From: Acidobacteria bacterium bin61
GTDB lineage: Bacteria > Acidobacteriota > Vicinamibacteria > Marinacidobacterales > Marinacidobacteraceae
NCBI GenBank assembly: GCA_002238705.1
Contig: MPMW01000008.1
Location: 1 to 44,615 of the forward strand
Direction: 5' to 3'
Length of the DNA: 44,615 nucleotides
The notes under the pieces were generated by a model. The model was given only the letters and a program-made list of their open reading frames with translations. It made no database searches and was not told where the DNA came from. Below are positions 27,853 to 36,095 of this stretch, in pieces (the stretch's first letter is position 1; every line of letters begins with the position of its first letter). The position numbers and the translations under genes are program-made.

Positions 27853-28863
27853 CTACTCCTGGCCCTCGCCAGCCCGGACGCGGCCCAGCCGGGCGAGAAA
27901 GTCGCCCTCGCTCCCGGCGTGTTGTGCGGCCTTGACCGCCACCCCCGGGGAAACGCGGCGCACGGCGTCGAGGACCGGGTCCAAGGCTACCTCGACGCCG
28001 CGCTCGCGCAAGATCGAAACGGCGGCTTCGGCAAGGCCCCGGGCGCGACCCTCGACTACACCTTCGGCGCGACCCTCGACCACACCTTCGGCGTGACCGA
28101 GGCCCGCCACCCGCCGCAACTGGGCATCGTCCCTCCAACTCGTTCCCTCGCGTTTCCCGAGAGCCCGTCCCACCCGCCAGAGCACCGCTTCGGTTTCCTC
28201 CGACATCGCCGGTTCGTTCAGCGCCCGGTGGATCTCCTCGGGCCGCCAGGTGGGAAACGCCCGGCTCACCTCCGACTCCCGGTAGTCGTCACCATCGAGG
28301 AGGTAGATAACGAGTCGCACCCGGCGGCCCCGCGGCCGGCCCGGGGACGCCTGCTCGGGCACCTCGACCCACACCTCCGGAAACCCCCACTCCCGGTACG
28401 CGATCAGCTTTCCGCGCCGCACGTCCGTGGTGTTGTCCACCTCCAGCACGACGTCCGGCAGGTCGTGTTCTCCCACGATCAGGTGCGCGGGGCCCGGCAG
28501 CCGCACCCGGCTCGGGTGCAGAATGACTGACTGGTCCGCCTGCATGATGTCGGTCAGGGTTCCGTCGGCTTCCCGGATGCGGAGGTCCATGCTGCCGAAG
28601 CACTGCGCGCCCGACCCCCGCGCTTCGCAGATGCGTTCCACGAGCTGCGCGAGCCGCTGCGCCGGCCGCTCGTGGTAAGGACTGGCTGCTTCCCGCACGA
28701 GCCACGCCGTCTCGGTCGCCGCCTCCCAGTACTCGATCCTCCGTCCTTCCCACTCCGGGCCGTCAATCTCCGTTCTGCTCACCCGCACCGGAACGCAGCC
28801 CGCGAACTCCAGCGCGGAGGCTGGCGTGCACCGTTTCCGATCCGCAAGCGCTACCGAAGCCAC
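27853..28863 (-). CDS. Uma2-family PD-(D/E)XK endonuclease-like protein
   Basis: 336 residues from a GTG at 28863. The core resembles Uma2/DUF820: HERPAQRLAQLVERICEARG, then ADQSVILHPSRVRLPGPAHLIVGEHDLPDVVLEVDNTTDVRRGKLIAYREWGFPEVWVEVP. PDVVLEVDNTTDVRRGKL matches the family's D-x(n)-(E/Q)-x-x motif region, although the usual ExxSxS is changed to EVDNT. The C-terminal part has short repeats HAEGVVEGRAEGVVEGRARG, encoded by a 24-bp tandem duplication, then helices. Nuclease activity of Uma2 proteins is rarely shown. It is probably mobile or accessory, sitting between two envelope genes. Confidence 0.75.
   Translation of the reverse strand: MASVALADRKRCTPASALEFAGCVPVRVSRTEIDGPEWEGRRIEYWEAATETAWLVREAASPYHERPAQRLAQLVERICEARGSGAQCFGSMDLRIREADGTLTDIMQADQSVILHPSRVRLPGPAHLIVGEHDLPDVVLEVDNTTDVRRGKLIAYREWGFPEVWVEVPEQASPGRPRGRRVRLVIYLLDGDDYRESEVSRAFPTWRPEEIHRALNEPAMSEETEAVLWRVGRALGKREGTSWRDDAQLRRVAGLGHAEGVVEGRAEGVVEGRARGLAEAAVSILRERGVEVALDPVLDAVRRVSPGVAVKAAQHAGSEGDFLARLGRVRAGEGQE
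28043..28090 (-). repeat. Two-copy 24-bp tandem repeat within the Uma2-like gene
   Basis: Units at 28043-28066 and 28067-28090 differ at one base and encode AEGVVEGR-type octapeptides. They are in frame, so copy number can vary without breaking the gene. Confidence 0.8.
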
Positions 28864-28970
28864 ACCGGCATTCTACGCTCGTCGGCGTTGCGGTTCCGGA
28901 CCGCCGCTGGCGGTTGCGATGCGGCCGGATGGACGGCGGCGAACCGCCGCCCACCACGGGGTTGAAACGC

Positions 28971-31844
28971 CTAGAAGGTCAGGCGGAGGCCGACCTTGGC
29001 GGCACGCGGATCGATCGCGGCGATCACGTTGTTGTAGTTCGATCCGGTGCGCAGGTTGAAGTTCGACACCGCGTTCGAGTTGAACGCGTTGTACACGTCC
29101 ACCATCGCGGTGAGGAGCGCTCCATTCGCGAGATCGAAGCCTTTTTCGATGCGGAAGTCGGCAATCGTCACGTCGTCCGAGCGGTTCTCGTCGAGGTTCG
29201 AGAGGAACACCGGCTGGGTCCCGGATCCGGGAATGGAAACGCGCTGGATCGGCGCCCACGGCCAGCCGCTCTGGTAACGAATGTTGCCCGAGACCGCGAC
29301 TCCATACGGCAGTGAGTAGCGGGCGAGCAGCCTGCCGTTCCAGTTCGTGGTCTCTTGCCGGAAGGGCACGTCGAGGCTGTGGTTTTGCCAGATCGTGCCG
29401 TGGCCGTCGGATCCCACGTCGATCGGGTCGGCGGTCAGGGGGCTGCGCGATTCGCCCGAGGCGGCGCGGTATTCATCGCGCCACTGGTAGTCGAAGCTCG
29501 CCTGCACGAAGAAGCCGCCGGCGAAGCGACGGTTCGCGGCGATCTGGAAGGTGTCGTAGCTGGCCTCCAGGCCCGGGAAGGTGTCGGTCTGGATGTCCAC
29601 CGCGTTCGCCACGTCGTCCGGCACCCGCTGCACGTTGATCGGCGTCCCGGTGAGGGCGTTCACGGGGCAGTCGAAGTCCGTGCCGCAAGGGATTCCGCGT
29701 CCGTCGAGGAGCGCGGTCTGCTGCGGGAAGTTCCACTGGCCGCTGTCGGCGTTGAGCTGCTTCCGGACGAAGGAAGCCCGCAGCGCGGTATCCGCCACGA
29801 GTTCGTGCTCGAAAGAGACGCTGAACTCGTCCACGAATTCCTTCTCCAGATCCGGGTTCACCTCGGTTCCCAGGGTGCGGATCGCGGTGCCGGTGGCGCC
29901 GCTCTCGGCCCGGAGGGCCCCCAGCTCGTTGGCGCCGTCGTAGAGGCCGTTCTGGTTCTGGTCGAGGAAGTCGAACCGGACCCACGCGACGTTCGCCGGA
30001 TCGGCGCGGCGGTGCGCGTCGGCGAGGTTCACGTAGTAGCGGCCGTAGTGGGCCTTGAGCACGGTTCCCGGGGAGATCTCGTAGGTCGCGCCGATCCGCG
30101 GGGCCCACGTGTTCCAGGTGACGAGCGTCTGTCCCTCGGTCACGCCCGTGGGGAAGAAGTCGGCGAACAGCGGAGTGGATTCGGAATCCAGGAAGTGGGT
30201 TCGCTGCTGCCCGAAGCGCACGCCGATGTTCAGCGTCAGTTGGGCATGCGGCCGCCAGGTGTCCTGCGCGAAGACATCGTGATGGGTGTTCCGGGAATCG
30301 GCGTTGATCTGGCCGTCCGCCGGCATGCTGAACAGCGCGATCTGGTCCACGCCCATCGGCCGTTCCTGGCTGCTGTCGTCTATGTAACGCACATGGCCCG
30401 AGTTCGAGTTGGCTCCGAACTTCCGGCTGTCGATCTGGAAGTCGTAGCCGACCTTGAAGTCATGGCTGCCGAGGAAATCGGGCACGTAGTGGCTCACCGT
30501 CGCCGTCACCTGCGGCTTCCAGCGCTCGAAGGTGAAGGGCGGCGTGCCGTTGATGTTCGTGTTCCAGCCGGCGCCGGTATGGATTCCCGTGGCCTGGTCG
30601 AACCGCGGCGGATTCGACTCGGGGTCCACCTGCGGGACCATGGGCCAGCCGAACCCGAAGTGCTTCACGGCCAGGGTCGAGAAGGTGCGGTCGTCCCAGA
30701 CGCGCTGCCACTCGCCCTTGTGCGCCCAGCTCCAACTGGCCTGGGCCAGCACCGAATCGGGGCCCACCGTGTTCGAGAGTCCGCGTTGCGGCTTCTCTTT
30801 CAACTGGTAGTTCGTGTAGGCGATGAGCTGGTCCCGGCTCGTGAGCTGTGCGGTGACCTTGCCGCCGAACTGGTCGAAGTCGCCGAGGTCGGTCGCGAGG
30901 TTCGGGTCCACCCCGGAGATCTGCTTGTCGATGCGGAAGTGGTTGTAGAAACCGTAGAACCACGCGCGGTCCTCCACGATCGGGCCGCCGAGGTCGGCGT
31001 GCGCTTCCCAGAAGAGGAGGTTCGGATTGCCGGTGAAGTTCCGCGCTTCGAGTTCGCCGTCCACGTTGTTGCCGACGAACGATTCGTGCTCGTAGTCGCC
31101 GTGCAGGAGACCGCTGAACTCGTTGCCGCCGCTCTTCATCGTCATCACCACCATCGAACCCGGTCCCTTCATCTCAACGTCCGCTCCGGCGGCCGAAGTG
31201 GTGAACTCCTCGATGGAGTAGTAGTCGAAGTAGAACCCGGTGCCGCTCTCGCCTTCCGTGGTATCCACGCCGTCGGCGAGGATCCGGTTCTGGCGGCGGA
31301 TGCCGAAGCTCTCGTATCCCGTCTGCTGGCTCTTGTGGCTGCCGCCCACGTCGTAGCCGCGCATCCGGACGCCCGGGGTCTGGGCGAGCACGGCCCAGAC
31401 ATCGGTTGCCGAGGGGACCTCGTGGAGGGCCTCGGTGCCGAAGTCCGTCGACAGCGCCGTCGTGCGCACATCCACGACCGGCGCTTCGCCGGTGACCGTG
31501 ACCGTTTCGGCGACGGTGGCGACTTCGAGAGTCACCGGGACGGTGATGGTCCGGTTTCCTTCGACGATGATGCCCTCACGCAGGAGGGTCTGGAATCCGG
31601 AAATCTCGAACCGGAGGTTGTAGGCGCCGCGGCGGAGTGATCGGAATCGGTAGGAACCGTCGCTCAGGGTTACCGCCTGTTGTTCGATGATGAGGGCCGC
31701 GCCCGAGAGGGTGACGGTGGCTCCGGGGACCGCAAGGCCCTGTGAGTCGGTGACCCGGCCCTCGATTTCTCCCGCGGTCTGGGCGAACGCGGAGGAGCCG
31801 GCCAGCACTGCGAGAGCGAGCGCCAGGAAAGTGAGGTGTTTCAT
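28971..31844 (-). CDS. TonB-dependent receptor, Oar/CarboxypepD_reg type (copy 4)
   Basis: I start at ATG 31844 (MKHLTFLALALAVLAGSSAFAQ, a good signal peptide) with AAGGAG about 13 nt upstream; longer in-frame starts add non-signal sequence. 957 residues. CarboxypepD_reg (EIEGRVTDSQGLAVPGATVTL) is about 25-105 and the plug about 110-240, with GYDVGGSHKSQQ and ADGVDTTEGESGTGFYFDYY. The barrel carries FLDQNQNGLYDGANELG (EF-hand-like loop) and ends KVGLRLTF. It is more diverged from copies 2 and 3 than they are from each other, with a different linker after KSGGNEFSGLLHGDY. No SusD partner is adjacent; substrate unknown. Confidence 0.93.
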   Translation of the reverse strand: MKHLTFLALALAVLAGSSAFAQTAGEIEGRVTDSQGLAVPGATVTLSGAALIIEQQAVTLSDGSYRFRSLRRGAYNLRFEISGFQTLLREGIIVEGNRTITVPVTLEVATVAETVTVTGEAPVVDVRTTALSTDFGTEALHEVPSATDVWAVLAQTPGVRMRGYDVGGSHKSQQTGYESFGIRRQNRILADGVDTTEGESGTGFYFDYYSIEEFTTSAAGADVEMKGPGSMVVMTMKSGGNEFSGLLHGDYEHESFVGNNVDGELEARNFTGNPNLLFWEAHADLGGPIVEDRAWFYGFYNHFRIDKQISGVDPNLATDLGDFDQFGGKVTAQLTSRDQLIAYTNYQLKEKPQRGLSNTVGPDSVLAQASWSWAHKGEWQRVWDDRTFSTLAVKHFGFGWPMVPQVDPESNPPRFDQATGIHTGAGWNTNINGTPPFTFERWKPQVTATVSHYVPDFLGSHDFKVGYDFQIDSRKFGANSNSGHVRYIDDSSQERPMGVDQIALFSMPADGQINADSRNTHHDVFAQDTWRPHAQLTLNIGVRFGQQRTHFLDSESTPLFADFFPTGVTEGQTLVTWNTWAPRIGATYEISPGTVLKAHYGRYYVNLADAHRRADPANVAWVRFDFLDQNQNGLYDGANELGALRAESGATGTAIRTLGTEVNPDLEKEFVDEFSVSFEHELVADTALRASFVRKQLNADSGQWNFPQQTALLDGRGIPCGTDFDCPVNALTGTPINVQRVPDDVANAVDIQTDTFPGLEASYDTFQIAANRRFAGGFFVQASFDYQWRDEYRAASGESRSPLTADPIDVGSDGHGTIWQNHSLDVPFRQETTNWNGRLLARYSLPYGVAVSGNIRYQSGWPWAPIQRVSIPGSGTQPVFLSNLDENRSDDVTIADFRIEKGFDLANGALLTAMVDVYNAFNSNAVSNFNLRTGSNYNNVIAAIDPRAAKVGLRLTF

Positions 31845-32246
31845 GGGGTAGTTCTTTCTCCTTGGAGACTTTGGAAAGCGGTTTCGCGCCCGGTCCCGGG
31901 GAAGAACGGGTGTTTCTTGAATTCGGGTGGTTTCCCGGACCCGGGATGGCCGCAGCGCGTTGCCGTGGATGTCCTGAATAAGGCGCAAGGGGTGCGCCGG
32001 GGTCTTCGGTTCCCGGGAACCGCCGCTGTCTCCCGGAATCTCCAGCGCCGGCGGCCAAATCGCTGCGACCGGCCGAGCGCCGGGTGCTGCCCTATCCCGA
32101 ATCCCGTATCCGGCGTCCCGATTCGATTCAGGAAACCCCGCCGCGATTCATTCGTCGGAAGCCAGGCCGTGGTGTTTCATGAATGCCCGGACATCTCTCG
32201 ATGCGGCCGTGATGGGTGTGGTCCTCCCCTTGCTAACAGGCTGTGA
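31845..32246. other. Gene-free leader region of TonB receptor 4, with a short lipoprotein-like fragment
   Basis: No intact gene is supported. The 16-bp palindrome at 32007-32022 is the main feature. From ATG 32179 on the plus strand a short frame reads MGVVLPLLTGCEQP, like a lipoprotein signal with lipobox. Its coding character ends where the palindromic element (32247-32427) begins, so it may be a truncated lipoprotein gene or chance. Confidence 0.4.
32007..32022 (-). promoter_or_regulatory. 16-bp perfect palindrome upstream of TonB receptor 4
   Basis: CGGTTCCCGGGAACCG is a perfect palindrome 163 nt upstream of the receptor start, in a region without genes. It is a plausible site for a dimeric regulator. 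Confidence 0.35.
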
Positions 32247-32427
32247 GCAGCCTGTGAATGAGGTGGCGCGGCGTTCGAGCGCCGACACATCCCGGCTGAG
32301 GCACTTCGCTTCGTTTCGTTCTGCGTTGCGCTTCCCTCGAAGTACGCCCGGTATTCCTGCTTCGCGCGCCTTGTCAGCCGGGCGTCTCGCCGCTCTCGGC
32401 GCTCGCGCCACCGCATCCACAGGCTGC
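32247..32427. repeat. 181-bp palindromic element with 21-bp inverted ends
   Basis: Left end 32247-32267 (GCAGCCTGTGAATGAGGTGG...) and right end 32407-32427 are inverted repeats matching at 19 of 21 positions. Pairing continues inward (32268-32285 with 32396-32406, with a 7-nt bulge). A further internal inverted repeat is CCCGGCTGA (32291-32299) with TCAGCCGGG (32374-32382). An extra hairpin ACAGGCTG-TGAG-CAGCCTGT (32236-32255) overlaps the left end. The right end is only 13 nt before the nfu start. It is unrelated in sequence to the MITE at 26878. Confidence 0.7.
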
Positions 32428-32440
32428 TACGCTTCCGTGC

Positions 32441-33052
32441 ATGTCCCTGCCGCCGCCGGCTCCGGCAATCCGTATTCGGGCCGAGCCGCGCGATGCGTCG
32501 ACTTGCCGTTTCGTCGTGGATCACCCGGTGTTTCCGGGGGGCTCGGTCTATTTCGATTCCACCGGATCCACACAAAACTCGGCGCTCGCGCGGGAACTCC
32601 TGAGCATCCCCGGTGTGTCCGGGGTACTGATCCAGGACAACCTGATCACCGTGACCACCGCAGAGAACCAGGCGAACTGGATGGCGGTCGGCCGCGAAGC
32701 CGGAAAACGGATCCGGTCCGTCCTCGAGGGTCCCGAGCCAGCGGTGGATCCCGAGTCACTCGCCGACCTTCCGGCGCCCGAGGACATTCGGGATCGCGTC
32801 CAGGCCGTCCTGCGCGACGAAATCAACCCGGCCGTCGCCTCGCATGGCGGATACATCGATCTCGTCGGGGTCGAGCGGAACCAGGTCTTCCTGCGGATGG
32901 GAGGGGGCTGCCAGGGATGCGGAATGGCCACCGCCACGCTGCGCCAGGGAGTCGAGAAGATCCTGCGCCGGGCGGTTCCGGAGATCGGAGCAATCCTGGA
33001 CACGACGGATCACGCTGCCGGGACGAACCCCTACTACGAGCCGGCGCGTTAG
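32441..33052 (+). CDS. nfu: NfuA/NifU-like iron-sulfur cluster scaffold protein
   Basis: 203 residues, ATG 32441. The N-terminal Nfu_N domain is about residues 10-95 (FVVDHPVFPGGSVYFDSTGSTQNSALARELLSIPGVSGVLIQDN). The C-terminal NifU domain is about 110-180, with RDEINPAVASHGGYIDLVGVERNQVFLRMGGGCQGCGMATATLRQGVEKILR. The CxxC (CQGC) binds a 4Fe-4S cluster at a dimer interface for transfer to target apoproteins. The Gly-Gly after the SH and the spacing are normal. It heads a plus-strand run with lptD 25 nt on. The start lies just after the palindromic element, which probably forms its upstream regulatory region. Confidence 0.92.
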   Translation: MSLPPPAPAIRIRAEPRDASTCRFVVDHPVFPGGSVYFDSTGSTQNSALARELLSIPGVSGVLIQDNLITVTTAENQANWMAVGREAGKRIRSVLEGPEPAVDPESLADLPAPEDIRDRVQAVLRDEINPAVASHGGYIDLVGVERNQVFLRMGGGCQGCGMATATLRQGVEKILRRAVPEIGAILDTTDHAAGTNPYYEPAR

Positions 33053-33076
33053 ATCCGGCGGGATGAGAATCCCACC

Positions 33077-35356
33077 GTGACTGCCACAACGCGGCTCGCG
33101 GCTCCCCCTTGGCGCCGGGAGTTGCATGCCTCGGGGAGCGCGGCTGTCTTGCTGGCCGCGATGTTCCTCTCCGTCGCCGGGGATGGAGCCGCGCAGTTTG
33201 GCCAGCGGCGCAATCAGCGGGAGCGGGAAGCGCCGCCGGTGGCCTGGAGTCACAATCCGCCCCCGGCGGGGACCATGGTCACCCGCGCGGAGCAGGTCAC
33301 GCGCGAGGGCTCGCGGGTCGTCCTCGAAGGCTACGCGCAGATCGCCTACGAGGGACTTCGGATCCAGGCCGACCGCATCGAGATCGACGAGGAGGAGCTG
33401 GCCGTTCGCGCGGAGGGCAACGTCGTCTTCGAACGCCGCAACGAGAAGATCGTCGCCGAGTCCATGGAAGGCAGCCTCGGGGAGGGAACGGCAGTCTTCA
33501 GGAACGCACGCGGGATTCTCGGCCAGGACTTTCACTTCGTCGCCGAGACCCTCGAGGAACTGGAAGACGGTGCGTTCGCGATCGAAAAGGGAGCGTTCAC
33601 CACCTGCGCCCAACCCAATCCGCGCTGGAACTTCACCGCCGGCCGCGCCGTTGTCCGGCCGGAAAAACACGTCTGGCTGCGCAACGTGTCCTTCCGCGTC
33701 AAGAACATCCCGGTCACCTACTTCCCGGCGCTCTACTACCCCCTCGAGGAAGACGGCCGGCAGACCGGCTTCCTCATTCCGCGCTACAGCAACTCCGACC
33801 TCCGCGGCCACCTCGTCAGCCAGGGCTTCTACTGGGCCATCAACCGCTCGATGGATGCGACGTTGAGCGTGGACCACTTCACGGTGGCGGGCACCGGCCT
33901 CGGGATGGAGTACCGCTATCGCGGGAACAGCGGTTCCCGCGGCGAGGCCGAGGGTTTCATCATCAACGACAAGACCACCGAGAACCGCGAGTACTCGCTC
34001 AGCTTCAACGTGGCGCAACGGCTGCCCGCGCGGTTCCGCTTCAGCGCGGCGGGCGACATGTTCTCGAGCTTCGATTTCAGCCGGCGCTTCCAGGACTCCT
34101 TTTCGCGGTCCACCCGGCGCTACAAGCGGACCAAAGTGGACTTGAGCGGCCAACTCTTCCGCCACCGCATCAAGTTCAAGATCGACCGCAAGGACACGCA
34201 GTACACCAGCCGGAGCAGCCGCCGGCAGACGATGCCGCAGTTCTCGATTACCCGGCGAAACCTGAATCTGCTGAGCCAGTTCGTCCAGCTCAGTTACGAC
34301 GCGAATTACGTACGCGTGGGCCGCTCGCGCCGGGACGACTTCCAGGAATGGAACCGGTTGTTCGTCGGACCCACCCTGGGCCTCTCCATGCCGGAGATTC
34401 CCTTCCTTCAACTCCGAGCCGAGCTTGACGCGGGATACCTCCGTTACGGTGGCTCGATCGACCCCGAGACGGACGAGTTCAACCCGGAACTGGGGCTGAG
34501 CCGGCGGTTTTACGGCACCTCCGTCCAGATGGCGGGTCCCAAGTTCGAACGCATCTTCGATACTCCCAGCAACTTCTACGCCGCCCGCTTCAAGCACCTG
34601 GTCGAGCCGGAAGCCAACTGGGACTATCGGAAGAGCGATGACAAATCGGACTACGTCAATCGTTTCGACCGCTACGACAGTTCGGCGCAGACGAACCAGA
34701 TCAGCTTTGGGCTGGTGAACCGTCTGCTGGCCAAGCGGTACCGGGACGGAGTCGAGGAATCCTCGGCGACCGACGTCATTACCTGGCGCATCCAGCAGAG
34801 CTGGTACTTCGATCCGACGGCGGGGGCGTACGACTCGCAGTACGTCTCCTCCTCGTTCGAGGACAGCGAAGTGGAGATTCGCAAGTCGCCCATCCGCTCC
34901 GACTTCCGCTTCACCCCGGACCAGAGCGTGAACGGCGACTGGACCATGGAATGGGATCCGGACGAACGGTTGTTCACCTCCATCCGCACCGGGCTGCGCG
35001 TTGGGGATCGACTTGCCAACCGCCGGTTCAACTTCAACTGGTCGCGCCGCGCCCGCCGAATCGGCGGTGAGGACAGCGAAGAAGTGGACGTGAAGAGTTA
35101 CCTTCGCGCGGGTACGGATTTCTTTCCCACCGAGGTGATTCGTACCGGCTTCGACGTGAACTACGACATCACCGAGCGCCGGCTGTCGAATATTCGACTG
35201 CGCGCCGATTTCCTGTTCCAGTGCTGCGGGCTGAACGTGGAGTGGATTCGCTACAACCTCACGAGCAGGAACGAGAACATCTTTCACTTCGGCATCACGC
35301 TCGGCGGGATCACCAGCTTCGGCTTCGGCGCCGGAGGCCGCGACAGCTACTACTGA
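33077..35356 (+). CDS. lptD: LPS-assembly protein LptD
   Basis: 759 residues from GTG 33077. After a signal-like hydrophobic stretch (AVLLAAMFLSVAG) comes the OstA/LptA-like beta-jellyroll (TREGSRVVLEGYAQIAYEGLRIQADRIEIDEEELAVRAEGNVVFER, about residues 70-180). The LptD barrel follows (KNIPVTYFPALYYPLEEDGRQTGFLIPRYSNSDLRGHLVSQGFYW). The C-terminus (FLFQCCGLNVEWIRYNL ... TSFGFGAGG) has the paired Cys used for the interdomain disulfide in this family. LptD with LptE inserts LPS into the outer leaflet. The length is typical. It is evidence for a diderm, LPS-type envelope. Confidence 0.92.
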   Translation: MTATTRLAAPPWRRELHASGSAAVLLAAMFLSVAGDGAAQFGQRRNQREREAPPVAWSHNPPPAGTMVTRAEQVTREGSRVVLEGYAQIAYEGLRIQADRIEIDEEELAVRAEGNVVFERRNEKIVAESMEGSLGEGTAVFRNARGILGQDFHFVAETLEELEDGAFAIEKGAFTTCAQPNPRWNFTAGRAVVRPEKHVWLRNVSFRVKNIPVTYFPALYYPLEEDGRQTGFLIPRYSNSDLRGHLVSQGFYWAINRSMDATLSVDHFTVAGTGLGMEYRYRGNSGSRGEAEGFIINDKTTENREYSLSFNVAQRLPARFRFSAAGDMFSSFDFSRRFQDSFSRSTRRYKRTKVDLSGQLFRHRIKFKIDRKDTQYTSRSSRRQTMPQFSITRRNLNLLSQFVQLSYDANYVRVGRSRRDDFQEWNRLFVGPTLGLSMPEIPFLQLRAELDAGYLRYGGSIDPETDEFNPELGLSRRFYGTSVQMAGPKFERIFDTPSNFYAARFKHLVEPEANWDYRKSDDKSDYVNRFDRYDSSAQTNQISFGLVNRLLAKRYRDGVEESSATDVITWRIQQSWYFDPTAGAYDSQYVSSSFEDSEVEIRKSPIRSDFRFTPDQSVNGDWTMEWDPDERLFTSIRTGLRVGDRLANRRFNFNWSRRARRIGGEDSEEVDVKSYLRAGTDFFPTEVIRTGFDVNYDITERRLSNIRLRADFLFQCCGLNVEWIRYNLTSRNENIFHFGITLGGITSFGFGAGGRDSYY

Positions 35357-35372
35357 TGCCTGCTCTCAAGGC

Positions 35373-36095
35373 GTGACGTTCCTTCTCGTTCTCAACGGCG
35401 TCCTCGCCCTACTCGGATGGCGGCTCGGAACCGTCAATGGCCCGGGCGCGCTGGCGGGTTTCGTGGTTGGGGCCGCCGTCGTCCTGAGTCTGGGATGGCC
35501 GGGGTACCTGGTGCTTCTCCTCTACTTCGCCCTGGGCGCCCTGGCGACGCGGATCGGGTGGCGCCGGAAACAGGCTCTCGGGATCGCCGAAGCCCGGGGC
35601 GGCGCCCGGGGCTCGCGGCAGGTGTTCGCGAACGGTGGTCCGCCCGTGCTTTTCTGCGTGCTGGCCGGCGCGCTGCCCGGCGGCTGGGGGGGACCGGCCG
35701 CCGCCGCATTCGTGGGATCACTCGCCACCGCGGCCGCCGACACGGCATCTTCCGAGGTCGGGAAGGCCCTGGGCGGGCCGGTCCGGCAGCTTCCCGGACT
35801 GTCAAGAGCGCCGGCCGGGACGCCCGGTGGAATCAGCCTCGCGGGATCGGTCGCGGGGCTCGTCGCTTCCCTGGCGATTTGCGGGGCCGCCATCGCGGGC
35901 GATCTCATGCCCCCGGCGTGGTTGTGGCCGGTGACGGCGGCCGGGTTCGGAGCCGCCCTCCTGGAGGGCCTGCTTTCCCCATTCGAGATGCGCGGGACCC
36001 TCGACAATGACGGGGTCAACGCCGTCTCCGTTCTCGCCGGCGGACTCCTGGCGTTCGGGTGGGGCTGGGTCGCGAGCGGAGGCGGGGCCGGGTGA
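35373..36095 (+). CDS. DUF92 (TMEM19/VTE6-like) integral membrane protein
   Basis: 240 residues from GTG 35373, about six hydrophobic helices. Signature segments are TVNGPGALAGFVVGAAVVLSLGWPGYLVLLLYFALGALATRIGWRRK, the FANGGPPVLFCVLAG helix, AAAFVGSLATAAADTASSEVGK, and ISLAGSVAGLVAS with a final GTLDNDGVNAVSVLAGG. These match DUF92. The plant and cyanobacterial member VTE6 is a phytyl-phosphate kinase, so a prenyl-phosphate kinase role is possible here. The stop overlaps the GTG start of a UbiA-family prenyltransferase, supporting a shared pathway. Confidence 0.88.
   Translation: MTFLLVLNGVLALLGWRLGTVNGPGALAGFVVGAAVVLSLGWPGYLVLLLYFALGALATRIGWRRKQALGIAEARGGARGSRQVFANGGPPVLFCVLAGALPGGWGGPAAAAFVGSLATAAADTASSEVGKALGGPVRQLPGLSRAPAGTPGGISLAGSVAGLVASLAICGAAIAGDLMPPAWLWPVTAAGFGAALLEGLLSPFEMRGTLDNDGVNAVSVLAGGLLAFGWGWVASGGGAG

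Noticed and set aside
32148..32575. Open frames on both strands over the palindromic element
   Set aside because: They translate inverted-repeat sequence, are Arg-rich and overlap the nfu gene; no protein family resemblance.
32756..35287. Long minus-strand open frame opposite lptD
   Set aside because: Shadow frame: lptD on the plus strand has full family motifs, while the antisense product has none.
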